Positions 26,211 through 38,690 of a stretch of DNA of 64,000 bases are shown in pieces; within the stretch, counting starts at the first letter, position 1; each line of letters begins with the position of its first letter. Location: the NCBI RefSeq assembly GCF_000283155.1, contig NW_004454156.1:35350570-35414569 (forward strand), in the 5' to 3' direction. The stretch is from Ceratotherium simum simum (taxonomy: Eukaryota; Chordata; Mammalia; Perissodactyla; Rhinocerotidae). A program made the position numbers and the translations under genes. Under the pieces are notes generated by a model, which did no database searches, had not been told where the DNA came from, and saw only the letters and a list, made by a program, of their open reading frames with translations.

Positions 26211-26794
26211 GATGCACATCTTTGGGAAGACACAGCCAACGAGGATGGTCACATGACTTGGAAAAGGATATATGAACTGGGTTTTATTCCCTATTCGCCC
26301 CCTAGCGTGGCTCTTCCTTATGCCATAAGCAACCTGCCCAACCATACGTGGCCACAGTGGCCCTAAAATTGCACCTGCCCTCCATCCTGAGAAAGCCATT
26401 TCTCCAGGACAGCCCTGACTTAGGGCCCTCTAACTCCCTCCTCCATCCCGCATGCATTGATTATGCGCCACTTGAATAGCTGGCTCTGGGCTTGATACTA
26501 CACTGAGTACAAAGCACAGAAGAATAGAAAGCCACCCCTGAAGAACTTGTGACCTGTCCTGAGTGACATGGGTACCCTGAAACCACTGTCTTGGGATGTC
26601 CCTGATCTGCAGGTGGCCCTAGGGTCACTTGTGTGGACAGGCCAGGGTTGGCAGGGGAACGAGAAGGGGAGTGAGGCAGCCTGGACAACAGCAGCCAGGT
26701 GGACGCAAGACTAGAAGGAGAGTGGCGATCGCTGTGTGCTTCCAGCGCAGTGGCCAGTGCTCGGAACACAGGACAGGCCGTGGCTCCGACCGTT

Positions 26795-26960
26795 CCCCCA
26801 CTTTACAGATGAGGAAACCGAGGCACGGAGAGGCTCACTCACTTGCCCAGGAAGACACACTTATGGCCACTACAGTGGAAGTGAACTTAGGTCTCCTTGT
26901 CCAATATGCTCGTTTCACAGATGGGGAAACTGAGGCCCCAGTCCATGTGACCAAGGCCGT
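26795..26960 (-). repeat. MIR SINE fragments
   Basis: Two closely spaced copies of the antisense MIR core: CTTTACAGATGAGGAAACCG at 26802 and TTTCACAGATGGGGAAACTG at 26913. Confidence 0.8.
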
Positions 26961-29311
26961 GATGATGCAGCAGCCCCAGCCTCCTGTCCAGTCCTCTTCA
27001 CCTTTTCTTTTTCTTCTTCTTTTTTTTAATATCTATATTGAGATATAGTTTACATACAATAAATAAATCCAGTTAAAGTGTCCAATTCCATTCATTTTGA
27101 CAGAAATATACACCCACCAAACCGCCACCACAATCATGATACAGAACATCACAGAACATTCCATCGCCGTAGGAAGTTTCCTGGCACCCCCGTGCAGTCC
27201 AGCCCGCCCTCCTCCCGCCACACACAGGAGCTCTGATCTGCTCTCTGTCATTATAGATTACTTTGCATTTTCTAGAATTTCAGGTATATGGGATTTCACA
27301 TACATGTATGTGGCCTCTTGCACAAGATTTCTTTCACTCAGCGTGTTTTGAGATTCATCCATGTTGTTGCATGTGCCTCGATTCATCCCCCCTCATCAAT
27401 GAGCAGTGTTCCATCGCGGGGATGTGTCACAGCTGGGTTATTCATTCCATCCTGTCTGCTTTTAACCACACTCTGCAGACTCACTGAATCACAGAACCAC
27501 GGGGCCCCAGGCATGCATAGAGGGATCATCAAGGCCATCTTTGCTCAACCCACCCTTGCACCATTTGTACCCAATGCTGGTGTTCCCTGGTATTCACTGC
27601 CCACGAAGCAGCCCCCAGCTCCTGCTTACATACCTCCAATGACGGGGAACTCATTCCCTTAGGAGACAGTCTCTTCCAGGCTTGGGCAGCCGGAACTGCT
27701 AGAAAACCCTTCGTCATTTTCGGCCCAAATCCACCTCCCTAGATTGTCCCCACAGAGGTCCTAGTTCTTATCCTGGGGACACTCAAGTCGGTCAGCTCCC
27801 TCCTCCCCACCATAGGCCTTAGGATTCGGGAGGCACAACCTCCACTCAGCAACGTGCTGGCACATGTTGAACTTATAGCTCGAGTGTAGTTATTTTTGCT
27901 GGTGTGTAATATTCCATAATACGAATACATCAAGATGTATTTATCTCCTGTTAATTGATATGTCCGAGGCTTGATTTACAAACAGTCCTGCCATGAGCAT
28001 CTGTGGACTCCTGGAGCTGGTGTGTGAGGTTCTCCAGGCGTGGGACGGCAGAGCTGGAGGGCACGCACACCTTTCACCGCAGTAGAGGGAGAAGTCGTTC
28101 TTCAGAGGCCCTCACGGTCCACACCCTCGCCCACATTTGACTTGTAAGGTGTCATACTTTTTCGAACCTCGTGGGTGTGAATCGGCATCTCATTTTGGTT
28201 TTAACTTACCTTAACTTATTTCTGGTGATGTTGAGCCTCTTTGCAAGTATTTATTGGACATTTGTGTTTCCTAGTCCACAAACTGTCTTTTCACATCTTT
28301 CGTCCATTTCTCTATTCTCTTATATTTATTTGGAGAAGTTCTCTGTATATTCTGATTTCCAAGCTTCAATTGCTGTATGCATTGCAAATCTTCATTCCAG
28401 TCTTAGGGATGTCTTTTAATCAGCCGGGACTTTCAACAAACAGAATTTTTATTTGAATACAGTCTAATTTAAACGTCCTCCCTCACGACTTGTGCCTTTG
28501 GAGAGTGTCTTGCCTAAGAAGTTTTTCCCTGCTCCCAATTTCATAAAGGTGGTCCTCCTACATTTTCTTCTAACGCTTTTAAAGTTTTGCTCTTCACATT
28601 CAGGTCTTTACACACTTGGAGTGGATTTTAGAGTGTGGTGAGATATGAACCTCTTCAATCTTTGTGAGATATGGATTTAATTTCGTCGTCTCCACGATCA
28701 ATTGCTCCGGCACCATTTACCGGGAAGCTCTGCCCGCCTTTCCCCAGTGAGCTGCAGCAGGGCTGTCTCACGGCGCGTGTCTGAACGTCTGAGAGTCCGT
28801 TCCTGGCTTCTCTGTCTACCGGTCTGTAAGTCCACCCTGGAGCCAGTACAACGCTGCCTTAATGACCGAGATTCTGTCAGTTCTTTCTATCCAGGCTGGC
28901 AAATTCTCCTCTCTTGAACTTTTCCAAAATTGTTATAATTATCACTAACCATTTGCTCTTCCGTATATATTTTAGAATAAGTTCCAGGAAAAACCACGTC
29001 AGGATTCTGATTAGAATTCTGTTCAATTTACAGAGGAATTTGGGGAGAATTGACATTTTTGTAATATTTGGTCTTCCTGTCCATTAACATATTATATTTC
29101 TTCTTTATAACTTTCAATAAAGTTTCATAACTTCCCCCCAGAAAGGTCACGCACATTTTTTCATAAGATTTATTTCTTGATATCTTATTACTTTCAGTGC
29201 CATTGTAACTAACACATTTTAAAATCGTATTTTCTGTTTGTTGCTTATTTGTAGGAAAAATGTCAAATTTTGCATCTTGGATGTATACGTATGGCAACCT
29301 GTACGGAAATT

Positions 29312-29556
29312 TTTTTTTTTTTTAATGAGGAAGATCAGCCCTGAGCTAACATCCATGCCAATCCTCCTCTTTTTGGTGAGGAAGACTGGCCCTGGGCTAA
29401 CATCCGTGCCCATCTTCCTCCACTTTATATGGGACGCCACCACAGCATGGCTTGACAAGCAGTGCGTCGGTGCGCGCCCGGGATCCCAACGCGCGAATCC
29501 CAGGCCACCGCAGCAGAGCACGCGCACTTAAGCGCTGGCGCCACCGGGCCGGCCTC
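29312..29556 (-). mobile_element. ERE SINE (perissodactyl tRNA-derived), inserted in L1
   Basis: The complement begins GGCCGGCCCGGTGGC and has a B-box-like stretch, a CCATGCTGTGGTGGCGTCCC core and a 3' A tail seen here as a T run (29312-29323). The target duplication CGGAAATT is at 29304-29311 and 29557-29564. The low divergence suggests a fairly recent copy. Confidence 0.92.
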
Positions 29557-31750
29557 CGGAAATTCTTATTATAGTTTATCTAGAGATTTTGCCACTAACA
29601 AGTCTAAGACTGTCCTTGTGGACATCTTATCATTTGTGGGAAAATGGCCGTTTTATGTTTTTCCTCCCCAATTTTTATAACATTAATTCCTTGGGTTGCC
29701 CAGAGCCTTTACTACAGCGTTGAACAGAATCAGTGATGGCGGGCATCTCCGTCTTGTTTCTGACTTTAAAAAAGAATGCTTCTAGCGTTTCACTACTGAA
29801 CGTGATGTAAGCGTTCGGCAGATATTATTATCAGCTGAAGTTTCCCTGCTATTCTTAGTAACAACAGTCTTGTTTTGTTTTTATCGTGTTTAATTTTATC
29901 ACATGTTTTTCTCTGTATCTATGGAGATGGTGTGAATCACATTAATACATGTTCTAATGTTCACTTACCCGCTCGTTCCGGCATAAAGCCCACTGAGTCA
30001 CCCTGCGGAAGGCTGCTGACTGTCCCTCAGTGGCCACTCTCCACTGCTTGTTAACAACAGAGCCCCAAGATGTGCAGCCAGCCACACGCTCGCCCAGCTG
30101 GAGACCAGCTTCCTCAGTCCCTCCTGCAGCAGGTGCGGCCCCATGATTAAGTCCGGGGGCAAAGGGTGTGAGTGGCAGGGGCGTGTGCAACTTCGGAGTC
30201 ATCATCTCCCTGAAGGCTAATCCGTTTGTCCTGCACATCTTTTTCCGCTCTCCCCACTGGCTAGGAAACAGAAAATCAGGCACAATCCTGGATGTGTAGG
30301 GGACGGTAGATGGGGACCACTCACCTCTGGACGCCAGAGAGAAACACGCTTTGTCTTCTTTAAGCCACTGTGTTTGGGGTCTTTTTGTTATAGCAGCTTA
30401 AACTCTACCCTAAGCAACGCAGTCATGATGGTGCGTTTTATATACTGCTGGCTTCAAATTGCCAATATTGGGGCGGATGCGGGGGGGAGATGTTCATCAG
30501 CAAGACTGGCCAGTCTATTTCATATTATCCTTGTCCTTTTTTCTGTATCAAGGTTATACTGGTTTCATTAAATTAGTTGGTGATATTATCTCTTATTCTA
30601 TTTTTAGAAATGTTTGGATAATATTGAATTATCTCTTCCTTGAATATTCTGGAACATTTGTAAAGCCATCTGTGCTGGTTTTGGAATTATGTGGGAGGAG
30701 GGAGTCCATTTTAAACTACTAACTCAATTTCTTTAGTGGCTATAGGACTATTTGGAATTTGTATTACTTCTTGAGTTATCTTTTATATATTTTTCTAGAA
30801 ATATTTTATATATTTTTCTATTTTGCTTGGGTTTTAAAATTCATTAATATAAAGCTATTCATAGCATTATCTTATATCCTTTTAATCTCTCCTTCTTAAT
30901 TTCTGTTATATCCCTCCTTTTCCCCCTATATTGATTATTTTTGCCTCCAATGTTTGTTCTTAATTGCTCCCCAAATTTGTTGATTTTATTAATCTTTTCA
31001 AAGAACCAACTTTTGGCCTTGTTGATCCTTTCTACTATACAAATTTTTTCTGATTATTTAAATTTTGTTCTTACTTTTATTATTTCTTTTCTCTTTTTTC
31101 TTTGGGTTTATTCTATCGTTCTTGTTTTACTTCTCAGTTTTGAACGCTTAGCTCATGAATTTTCAGCCTTCTTTTGTTACTAATATAAACTCTTAAGGCT
31201 ATAAATTTTCCTCAAATACTGCTTTAGCTGCAACCTACAGTTGTTCTTTTTTTAATTGTGCTAAAATATACATAACATAAAATTTACCACCACCTATAAT
31301 TTTGATATGTAATATCTTATTATGTTTTAGTTCTAAGCATCTTAAGATTGTCATTATGATTTTCTTTTTGATCAATGAGTTATTTGAAAGTGTGTTATTA
31401 ATTTTCAAATATTGGGGAAAGAGACTATCTTTTTGCTATTGTTTTCTAAATGGTATTGTGGCCAAAGAATATGGACTGTATCACATTGATTCTTTCAAAT
31501 TTGTTGAGACTTGCTTTATGTACGACCTGGTATGAGGTTCATTTTTTCATAAATATGTAGATATTAGTGTTGCATACATGTCTAATAAATCAAAGATGTT
31601 AACTGTGCTGCTTGAATCTTTTATATCACTACAAATTGCTTTCATTTGTCTTGCTTGATCTATCAGCTCCTGAGAAAGGTAAACTCTCCTACCATGATGG
31701 TGAATTTGTCAATTCTCCTTGTAATTCTTCCCTTTTATTTCTACTTTATA

Positions 31751-32025
31751 CTTTTCTTTCTTTTTTCTTTTCTTTTTTTGTGAGGAAGCTTGGCCCTGAG
31801 CTAACATCTGTTGCCAATCTTCCTCTTTTTCTTTTTTCTCCCCAAAGCCCCAGTACATAGTTGTATATCCTAGTTGCAGATCCTGCTAGTTCTTCTATAT
31901 GGGACATCGCCTCAGTATGGCTTGATGAGAGGTAAGTAGGTCCATACCTGGGAGTCAAACCAGTGAACCCCGGGCCACTGAAGCGAAACACACAAACTTA
32001 ACCACTACACCACCAAGCCAGCCCC
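31751..32025 (-). mobile_element. ERE SINE, older and more diverged copy
   Basis: The complement starts GGGGCTGGCTTGGTGGTGTA then GTGGTTAAG, and ends with GAGCTAACATCTG on the plus strand. The target duplication TATTTCTACTTTATA (31736-31750) recurs at 32026-32040 with one mismatch. Confidence 0.9.
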
Positions 32026-32129
32026 TATTTTTACTTTATAAATCTTCAGGCTATATCATCAAATGCATACAACTTCAGAATTATTAAAACAGCAACCAAC
32101 ATTTTCTAAGTCTTTAAAAAAAAAAAAGA

Positions 32130-33000
32130 AACCTCTGGGGGTGGAGTGCCCTCAGCATCTCTGGCAGGCCCCCTGGAGGCAGCACTGAGAACCCATGTGG
32201 GTGGAGGTCCACTTGCCATGGGTCAGCCTCGTGCTCAGCCTCACAACCAAAAGAAGTGTCGGAAGAGGGGTGGCCTGTTCCAGGCAGTCCCCAGTGGCTG
32301 GAGTCTGATCCCTAGCCTGGCAGGGTCCTCCCAGAGTGAGTGGGCTCTGGGGTCAAATTCCTAGGGGGCTGAGTCAGACAGACACTGATGACTGTTCTCA
32401 ACCCCCAGCCCCCAACCCAGCTCCATGGGCTGACCACCTTGGGCCGCTCTTATGTTCCAGTCACCTCCTTCCTTCCTGCTGGAGCAGCCATATCAGGCCC
32501 AAAGGCTCCAAGGGACAGATTCAGGGCTCAGGGAGGGGATTTTCTCCTAGGAGATCCCCATGAAGCCCTGGGTGCCAAGTGTGGGCCCCTCTCTTTATCA
32601 GGGGCTTTCCTTCTGTCCCAGATCAGCTTCTCTGCCCCAGACACAGCCGGAGACCGAGCACAGCCAGGCTTCTATTGCCCCCTCTCAGACCCCAGGGAGC
32701 CCTGCCTGTCCCCCACAGTCCACCCTCTGATCGATGCATTGACGAGAGCTGCTCCCCCTGGTCCCCGTGCGGCGCACCCTCCTCCTCCTCTGCTTCACAC
32801 ACCTGCTCCCCGGCACGCCGTCTTGGCTTCTCTTTACACCCTCCGGGCCACCTCAGCCACGCCATGGCTGCCATCACCGTCCCCACAGCCTGCTGGAGAT
32901 GCCCCTTACCCCCACCCTGGATGCCAACTGGCCCTTCATACCCAACAGTCCTCCCCATCTCCCACCCCAGGACGACACAACTGTCCCACTCCCCTAACCT
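32130..33000. other. GC-rich spacer, nothing recognised
   Basis: There are long open frames on both strands (up to 219 codons), but no start context, splice-bounded domain or known motif. They are what GC-rich DNA produces by chance. Confidence 0.4.
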
Positions 33001-34200
33001 GGAACCCAGACAGCCAACATTTTTTAAGTGTTTTTGCTACACTTTAATATTCTCATATTACCTTTGAATAAGTAATATATTCGCATGGTCCAAAATTCAA
33101 AAAGTTTAAAAGAGCCTATCATGATAAGTCAGCCTTCCTGCCCATCTCCCGGCTGCCCAGTCCCCTCCTAGGAGGCCACTTCCATTGCCAATTTCTTCTG
33201 GGTCGTTCCAGGGGTATTCCAGTAGAAAAAAGTATTCTTTATTTCCTTTCTCTCATCCAAAAGGGAGCACGAGGCCCAGTGCCCTGCACATCACCGGTTT
33301 CCATCTACTATTTACCTGGAAGCTTATTCGTATTTGTTCATAAAGAGCTTCCTCATTCATTTTTGCAACCGAAGAGAAGTCCATTGTTTAGGTGTGTGAG
33401 AATCAACCTGACTTATTCCTATGGAAGGACGGTTCTGTTTCCCCACCTTCTGCTACCCCGGCTGCACTGTGCACACCCCACTTGCCAGGGGGTGAGGATC
33501 TGCAGGCTGCTTCCCTGTGGGAGGGTTGTTGGGCGATAGGATGTGTCATTTGTGTCAAATACCCTTCACAGGGGCTGGACCCACTCACCCTCCCACCAAC
33601 AATGCTTTAGAAATCTCCTTTCCCCACATTCCTGTCAACCGTCTTTTAGGCAACTTTCTTATGCTTGACACCCGAGTAGGCAAAAAATGATATCACAGTG
33701 GAGTTTTCATTTGCATTTCTTTAGTCTGAGTGAGCATTTTTTTCAGTTAAAAGCCATTCGTATTTCCCTTTTCTGTGGACTGTGTTTTCAAACACTTGGC
33801 CCATCTTCTTATCTGGTGTTGGTCTGTTTCGTTGATTTCCATTTCAGGGAAATGAGCTCTCTGTCATGTGAGTTACAACCATGTTCCCCAGATTGTCACC
33901 AGCTTTACTAAATGCCTTGAACCACGGGGACTTCTTCATATTTGAGTCGTTTAGTCCATCAGTCTTTTCTTTTATGGTTTCCAGATTCTTTGTGATTCTT
34001 AGAAAGGCCTCTGCAGCCCTGAAATTACATTTTTAAGACATTCTTCTCTGGTTCCTTCTATGCTGTGGTTGAACTTTTTCACTTGAGTATTGGGCACATC
34101 TCATATCATCCTGTTGTATAGTAGGAGATGCGGACCCTATCTATCTTTTTCCAGATGGCTACTCGCTGACCAACTCCTAATAATGTATTTTCTCCCCACT
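33000..34200. repeat. L1-type LINE remnant
   Basis: TATATTCGCATGGTCCAAAA then TTCAAAAAGTTTAAAAGAGC, and GTTTTCATTTGCATTTCTTT, are typical of old L1 3' regions read antisense. No reading frame survives. Confidence 0.6.
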
Positions 34201-35204
34201 GACTGAAAAGCTACCTCCGTCTCCTACTAAATCCGCACGTGTACTTTAAGTTATTTCTGGACTGGCTGCACTCTTGGCTCTTTTCCCTCTCTCGGTCCCA
34301 GCCTCCAGGCATCTTCGGGGCCCTGTGGTTTCTCCCTCCTAAACATTTCTTAAATTCGTCTCCTTCCCTCACTGCCCACCCGCAGCTCTTGTTCAGAACT
34401 CCGCGTTTCTCCCAGGAGTGCACGGGCGTGTGAGTGTCCGTGCTGGGCGAGGAGGGCTGGGAGCTCTCTGCATTGTGGATGGGACCATGGGACCCTATTT
34501 TCTCTCGGATGAGGCCCCCTCTCCTTTGGGGCAGGCAGGTCTCCACGCTTGTCTCCGCCCACCCTCCCCCCTGCTTCCCTCCGCCACCACCAGGCCAGAC
34601 CCCCCAAAGGTCTTCAAAGCCACACTCAGTGTGTCCTTGCACCTGCACGCCCGCCGCCCAGAAGGCCCTGTCCTCCCCTCCTGCCTGACCAGATCCTACT
34701 TCCCCTCCAAGACTCAGCACCCGGCATCCCTCGCCGGGCCCCCAGCACCCACCGCTCTCCTCCCCACTCCTCAGCCCAGCCCCTAGCCTATCATGGAAGG
34801 GTAGGAGCAGAGACCCCAACCCCAGCCTGCCTGCCAGTCCCCAGGCACACACACGGCTGCACAGAACAAGCCAAGATATGGACACGCCTTTGCTCTAGCG
34901 ACAGAGGCCAGGAGTCTGGGCCAGCTTTCCACCCCATCCAGTGGCTCCCCCATCTCCTCTAGTGGGCCGTCTTGGGTTTCGACTCTCAACCTCCCTCCCT
35001 CCTCCATGGACCCCCTTCGCTCCTGCGTGTCTCCTGTGCCCTGGCCCTGGGTGTCAGTCCTCTGGCTCTGCCGGCTCTGATGTTGGGTGGGCCGGGGCTT
35101 CTGATGCTGAGCAGGGAGGGGAAGACACCATCAGTGGGGGCTGGCCCGGGGGTAGGCAGGATGGCCTCCTGCCTGCAAGTCCGCTGTGCAGAGCTGGGCT
35201 GACA

Positions 35205-36010
35205 GGCACTAGTCACCATTCAACTTGCCCTGGGGAAGTGGACAGAGCAACGTCCCTGCCCCCAGAGGGCTCACATCCCTGTAGGGACACAGACAATAAA
35301 CAAGGAAATAAATATAACACTAATGCAGGTGGTAAAAGTGCGTGAAAAACAACAAAGGAGAGTGAGGAGAAGAGAACTACAGAGGGGATGGGGAAGGCCA
35401 GACGGGCTCTGAAAGATGGGGGAAGAGAGCTGCAGGGGAGGGGCCTGCCACGGGCAAAGTGGGAGGAGCTCGGGGTGTTTTCAGGGACAGCGAGAAGGCC
35501 GGCGGCGTCCTTCTCCAACGAAGCGCCCAGGGCAGAGGGGCCTGGAGGACCTGGAGGCGCCGCTAACGACCTTACACGCGTGCTGTGACCAGGGAACCCG
35601 AGATCCGCATCTGAGGGCGCCCTCTGGTGGCCGTGTGAGAAATAGACCACAGCGGGACAAGGGCTGAAGCCGGAGACCCTGCGGGGCCACTGCGGTGTCC
35701 AGGCGCCGGGGGACGGAGGCTTGGACCAGGGAGGTGATGGTGGAGGATACGGGAAGTGGTCGGGCCCAGGATTTATTTTATCTAGACTGCAGGATTTGCT
35801 GAAGGAGTCAAGAACGGTGCCAGTTTGATTCTTAGCAAGTTGGCAGATGGGAGTGCCCTTTAACCAGGAGGGGGCTGACCGCGGGAGGAGAGGGTTTGCA
35901 GGGACAAGAATCGAGGCTTCCACTCCGGACATTTCGGTTGAGAAGCCTGTTGGACAGGGAGAGGTCAAGTGCCCGGCTGGAGGATGAGTCTGGAGCAAGG
36001 AGCAGGATCC
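35205..36010 (-). repeat. Long L2 LINE fragment carrying a CTCF-type motif
   Basis: The order of blocks follows antisense L2: GGACACAGACAATAAACAAG, GGCTTGGACCAGGGAGGTGA, GGATTTGCTGAAGGAGTCAA, then TGGCAGATGGGAGTGCCC. The stretch around 35611-35650 aligns to the L2 segment normally reading close to CACTCTGGCTGCTGTGT. Confidence 0.7.
35615..35633 (-). promoter_or_regulatory. CTCF-type motif, minus orientation
   Basis: Minus strand reads CGGCCACCAGAGGGCGCCC, a close match to the CTCF consensus core CCACCAGRGGGCGC. It is within an L2 copy. Binding is inferred only. Confidence 0.6.
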
Positions 36011-36571
36011 GGACTAGAGACATGGCGTGGAGTTGTGCAGAGGTGGACGGTATTTACAGTGGCAGGAGGTCACCCGGGGAAGGAGTGCCGCTCAAGACAG
36101 GCAGGACCGGCCCGGGCCCTGCAGTCTGCACACAGCCGCCTCCTCCTCTGCCTTGAGCTGCTTGACCAGAGGCTCCCTTCCATTGCCAGCCTCCCCATAC
36201 CAGACCCAAGGGGCTGGGAGAGGGCTAGGAGGCAGGAAAACCCCTTCTGGGGCCAGATCTGTGTCCCCCTCCAGGCTTTCCTGGCCCTGCCCTCAGCCCC
36301 GCCCCACCGCTTCATTGCACTGGCTTTGGCCGCCTACCCGGACCCCCTTCCCCTCCCTCCCTCCCTCTGCATCCCCAGCCAGCAGCCCGTTCTCAGATCC
36401 CTATTCCTGCACAAGTTATCCAAAGCACCTTTAATTCTTCCTCCTTTATCCTCCCAACCGCACATGGGCCATTCCCCACCCAGGGACCGCGACCCCCAGA
36501 CCCACCGGTCCACCCCTGTGAGTTCCACCCTCAGCCTCAGCCAGGCCCCGGCGCTCTCGGCCATCCCTCGC

Positions 36572-36590
36572 TGACCCCTAGAGGGCGCTC
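36572..36590 (+). promoter_or_regulatory. CTCF-type motif, plus orientation
   Basis: TGACCCCTAGAGGGCGCTC fits the CTCF consensus at most positions. It is about 950 bases from the minus-oriented motif and points away from it. Surrounding sequence (36010-37480) is GC-rich and has no gene I recognise. Confidence 0.55.
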
Positions 36591-37479
36591 TTTCACCACA
36601 CTCTCCCCCAACATCCCGATTGGGGAACCAGCAACCCTCTCCTCCGTTAGATGCACGACGTCAGCTTCCACTCCCGCCACACCCGTCTAGAGATGGCCCA
36701 TGTCCCCCTCCAGGTTCCTTCCTCTCCCGCTCACGGCCCCCGAGTCAGCTGCGGGTTCACGCCCCGCCTCGTCCCCTCGCTGGCGTGTGGCCTCAGCAAG
36801 CGGCTCCGCCCCCACCGAGAGCCCCGAGTGGAGGTGACGTGTGTAAGACACCTAGAAGGACCGGCGAGCCGCAGACCCTTGAGAAGTGTCGGGGTCACTG
36901 GGGCCGCGGGGCCGGCTTTTCCCTTTTCCTCTTCTAGCCCTCCCCCTCCTCTAGGACGCTGTGCCGCCCTTTCTCCGCTATCCTCAACTCCTTTCTCCAT
37001 TCACTCCTTCCCACATCGAGTCTCTCTCACCGGACAAAGAAACAGCCCCGGGGCCTGGTCTCCTCGTCCTCACAGCTGCCACCCACCCCTCCTTCCCTCC
37101 CAGCCCGTGCCATGTCCCTGCCCACACCTCCCAGGAAACCCCTCACCCACTGCAATCTGGTTTCCTTCCTGACCCGGGTGGAGCAAAACCAGACCCAGAC
37201 ATTAATACACTAATATGAGGGGTCCAGGGACGGGGCCAAGAAAGGGGACCAGGGACCCTGGTGAGCCGAGGACACACGTGGGAGTCAAATCTACATACTC
37301 AGTTTCCTCCACAGTACTGCCCTCCTGGGGCTCAGCCCATCTCTATGGATTAGGCCGTGTTCTTAGAGGGCACCGGTAGGGCTCTGAAGTTGATTGCACC
37401 GGCCACCACTCCACCAAAACCACTCTCTCAGAGGTCGCCTGTGACTTCCAGATTCTTAAACCCAAAGGCCACTTCTTGA

Positions 37480-38690
37480 TCCTGTATCAGTCATGTTCTG
37501 GTGCAGGAACTAGAAACCGTTCTAGGCACCTTAAGCAGAAAAGGATTGAACATGGGGAATTGAGGGCTTACAAAATCAGAGGGCGTACTCTCTAAGTGGG
37601 TGGGCTCCAGGAACAACTCCCAGAACTGACCGAGGGGGCTGCTGCCAAGGCCGCAAGCAGGAAGGTGAGGGGTCTGAGGCCACCCCAGACACACCACTGT
37701 GGCTGCCGCCAGGGCTGAGGAAGCTACCGCCACCGCTGCCCCTCCCTCGCCCCTCAGGAAGCTGGTGCCTGGACACTGTGACACAGAGGCCAGCCACTGC
37801 CTCCTCTGCTACACCTGCTCCTCGACACCCACCACCGCCAAGAGCAGCAGGAAGACAGCCGCCTTCCACATCCCACGAGCACATCTGACCGGCAGAGTCA
37901 GATTCGCAGCCAGAGCCACAGCTGCAACGTATCCCGAGAAACGGTGTTTCTAGCTTTCGAGGCTCCGCACACAGTTCCGGGAAGCACAGTGAAGGGAGGG
38001 TAAGACAGAAGGCGAGTGAGCCGCCCCCTGCTCCATGCAAGGCCCCGTTCTCCCAGCCTCTCTGCATCGTGTGGCTGGTGGCCGCTCTCCCCTTTTGAGT
38101 ACTTTTCAAGCCCCCGCCTTGCGTTGGTCGGGCTCCTCCGCCTGGCTCCGTGTGTCAGCGATGCCACACCACTGCAGGCAACAGAGACCCAGCAGCGGGG
38201 GCTCTTGCCTCTTTCCGGACGTCAGGACGGGGCCACCCGGGCCTGGAGCCGCAGCCCCGTGAGGCCATTGGGAACCTGGGCTCGTTCTGGTTTTTAGTCC
38301 CATCATCCTTAGCGCTTGTCCTGTATCTTGTGCTTGTTGCCTTGTAGCTGCAAGGTGGTGGCCGCAGCTCCCTCCCTCACATCAACATTCCAAAGAGGGA
38401 CAAAAGCTGCATTCTCCTAGTGAGAATTTCCTTTTCTTCAGGAAGGGGCACCCTCCCCAGGGACTTCCTCACTGGCCAGAAAGTGTCACGTGGCCACCCT
38501 TGGCTGCAAAGGAGGCTGAGAAATAGTGATTTAGCTGTTCCAACTCTACAGTAGAGGAAGGAAGGCGGGAGAGGGATGGGGAATTGGTGTGGAGTTAGCC
38601 TATTTTTAATATTTGCCACAGCCATAGAGGGAATTCGTTGGCTCATGTGACCAAGTTGTCTGGGCTTCAGGCACGGATGGATCCAGGAGC
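37480..38690. other. Unassigned repeat remnant and spacer
   Basis: 37490-37630 (GGAACTAGAAACCGTTCTAG then CTTAAGCAGAAAAGGATTGA) looks like an old interspersed repeat of unknown family. Nothing recognised in the rest. Confidence 0.35.

Larger units (their letters stand above)
27018..32125 (-). mobile_element. L1 LINE, 5-kb antisense copy broken by later insertions
   Basis: AT-rich sequence whose complement follows the L1 3' half: 27018-27480, 27880-29311, 29557-29975, 30425-31750 and 32026-32125. At 30975-31025 the minus strand encodes SWFFEKINKI, typical of ORF2. No long reading frame remains. The gaps are filled by two ERE SINEs and two other insertions (27480-27880, 29975-30425). Confidence 0.8.

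Noticed and set aside
35213..35998. 261-codon minus-strand open frame
   Set aside because: It lies inside an L2 LINE fragment on GC-rich DNA and has no recognisable protein motif.
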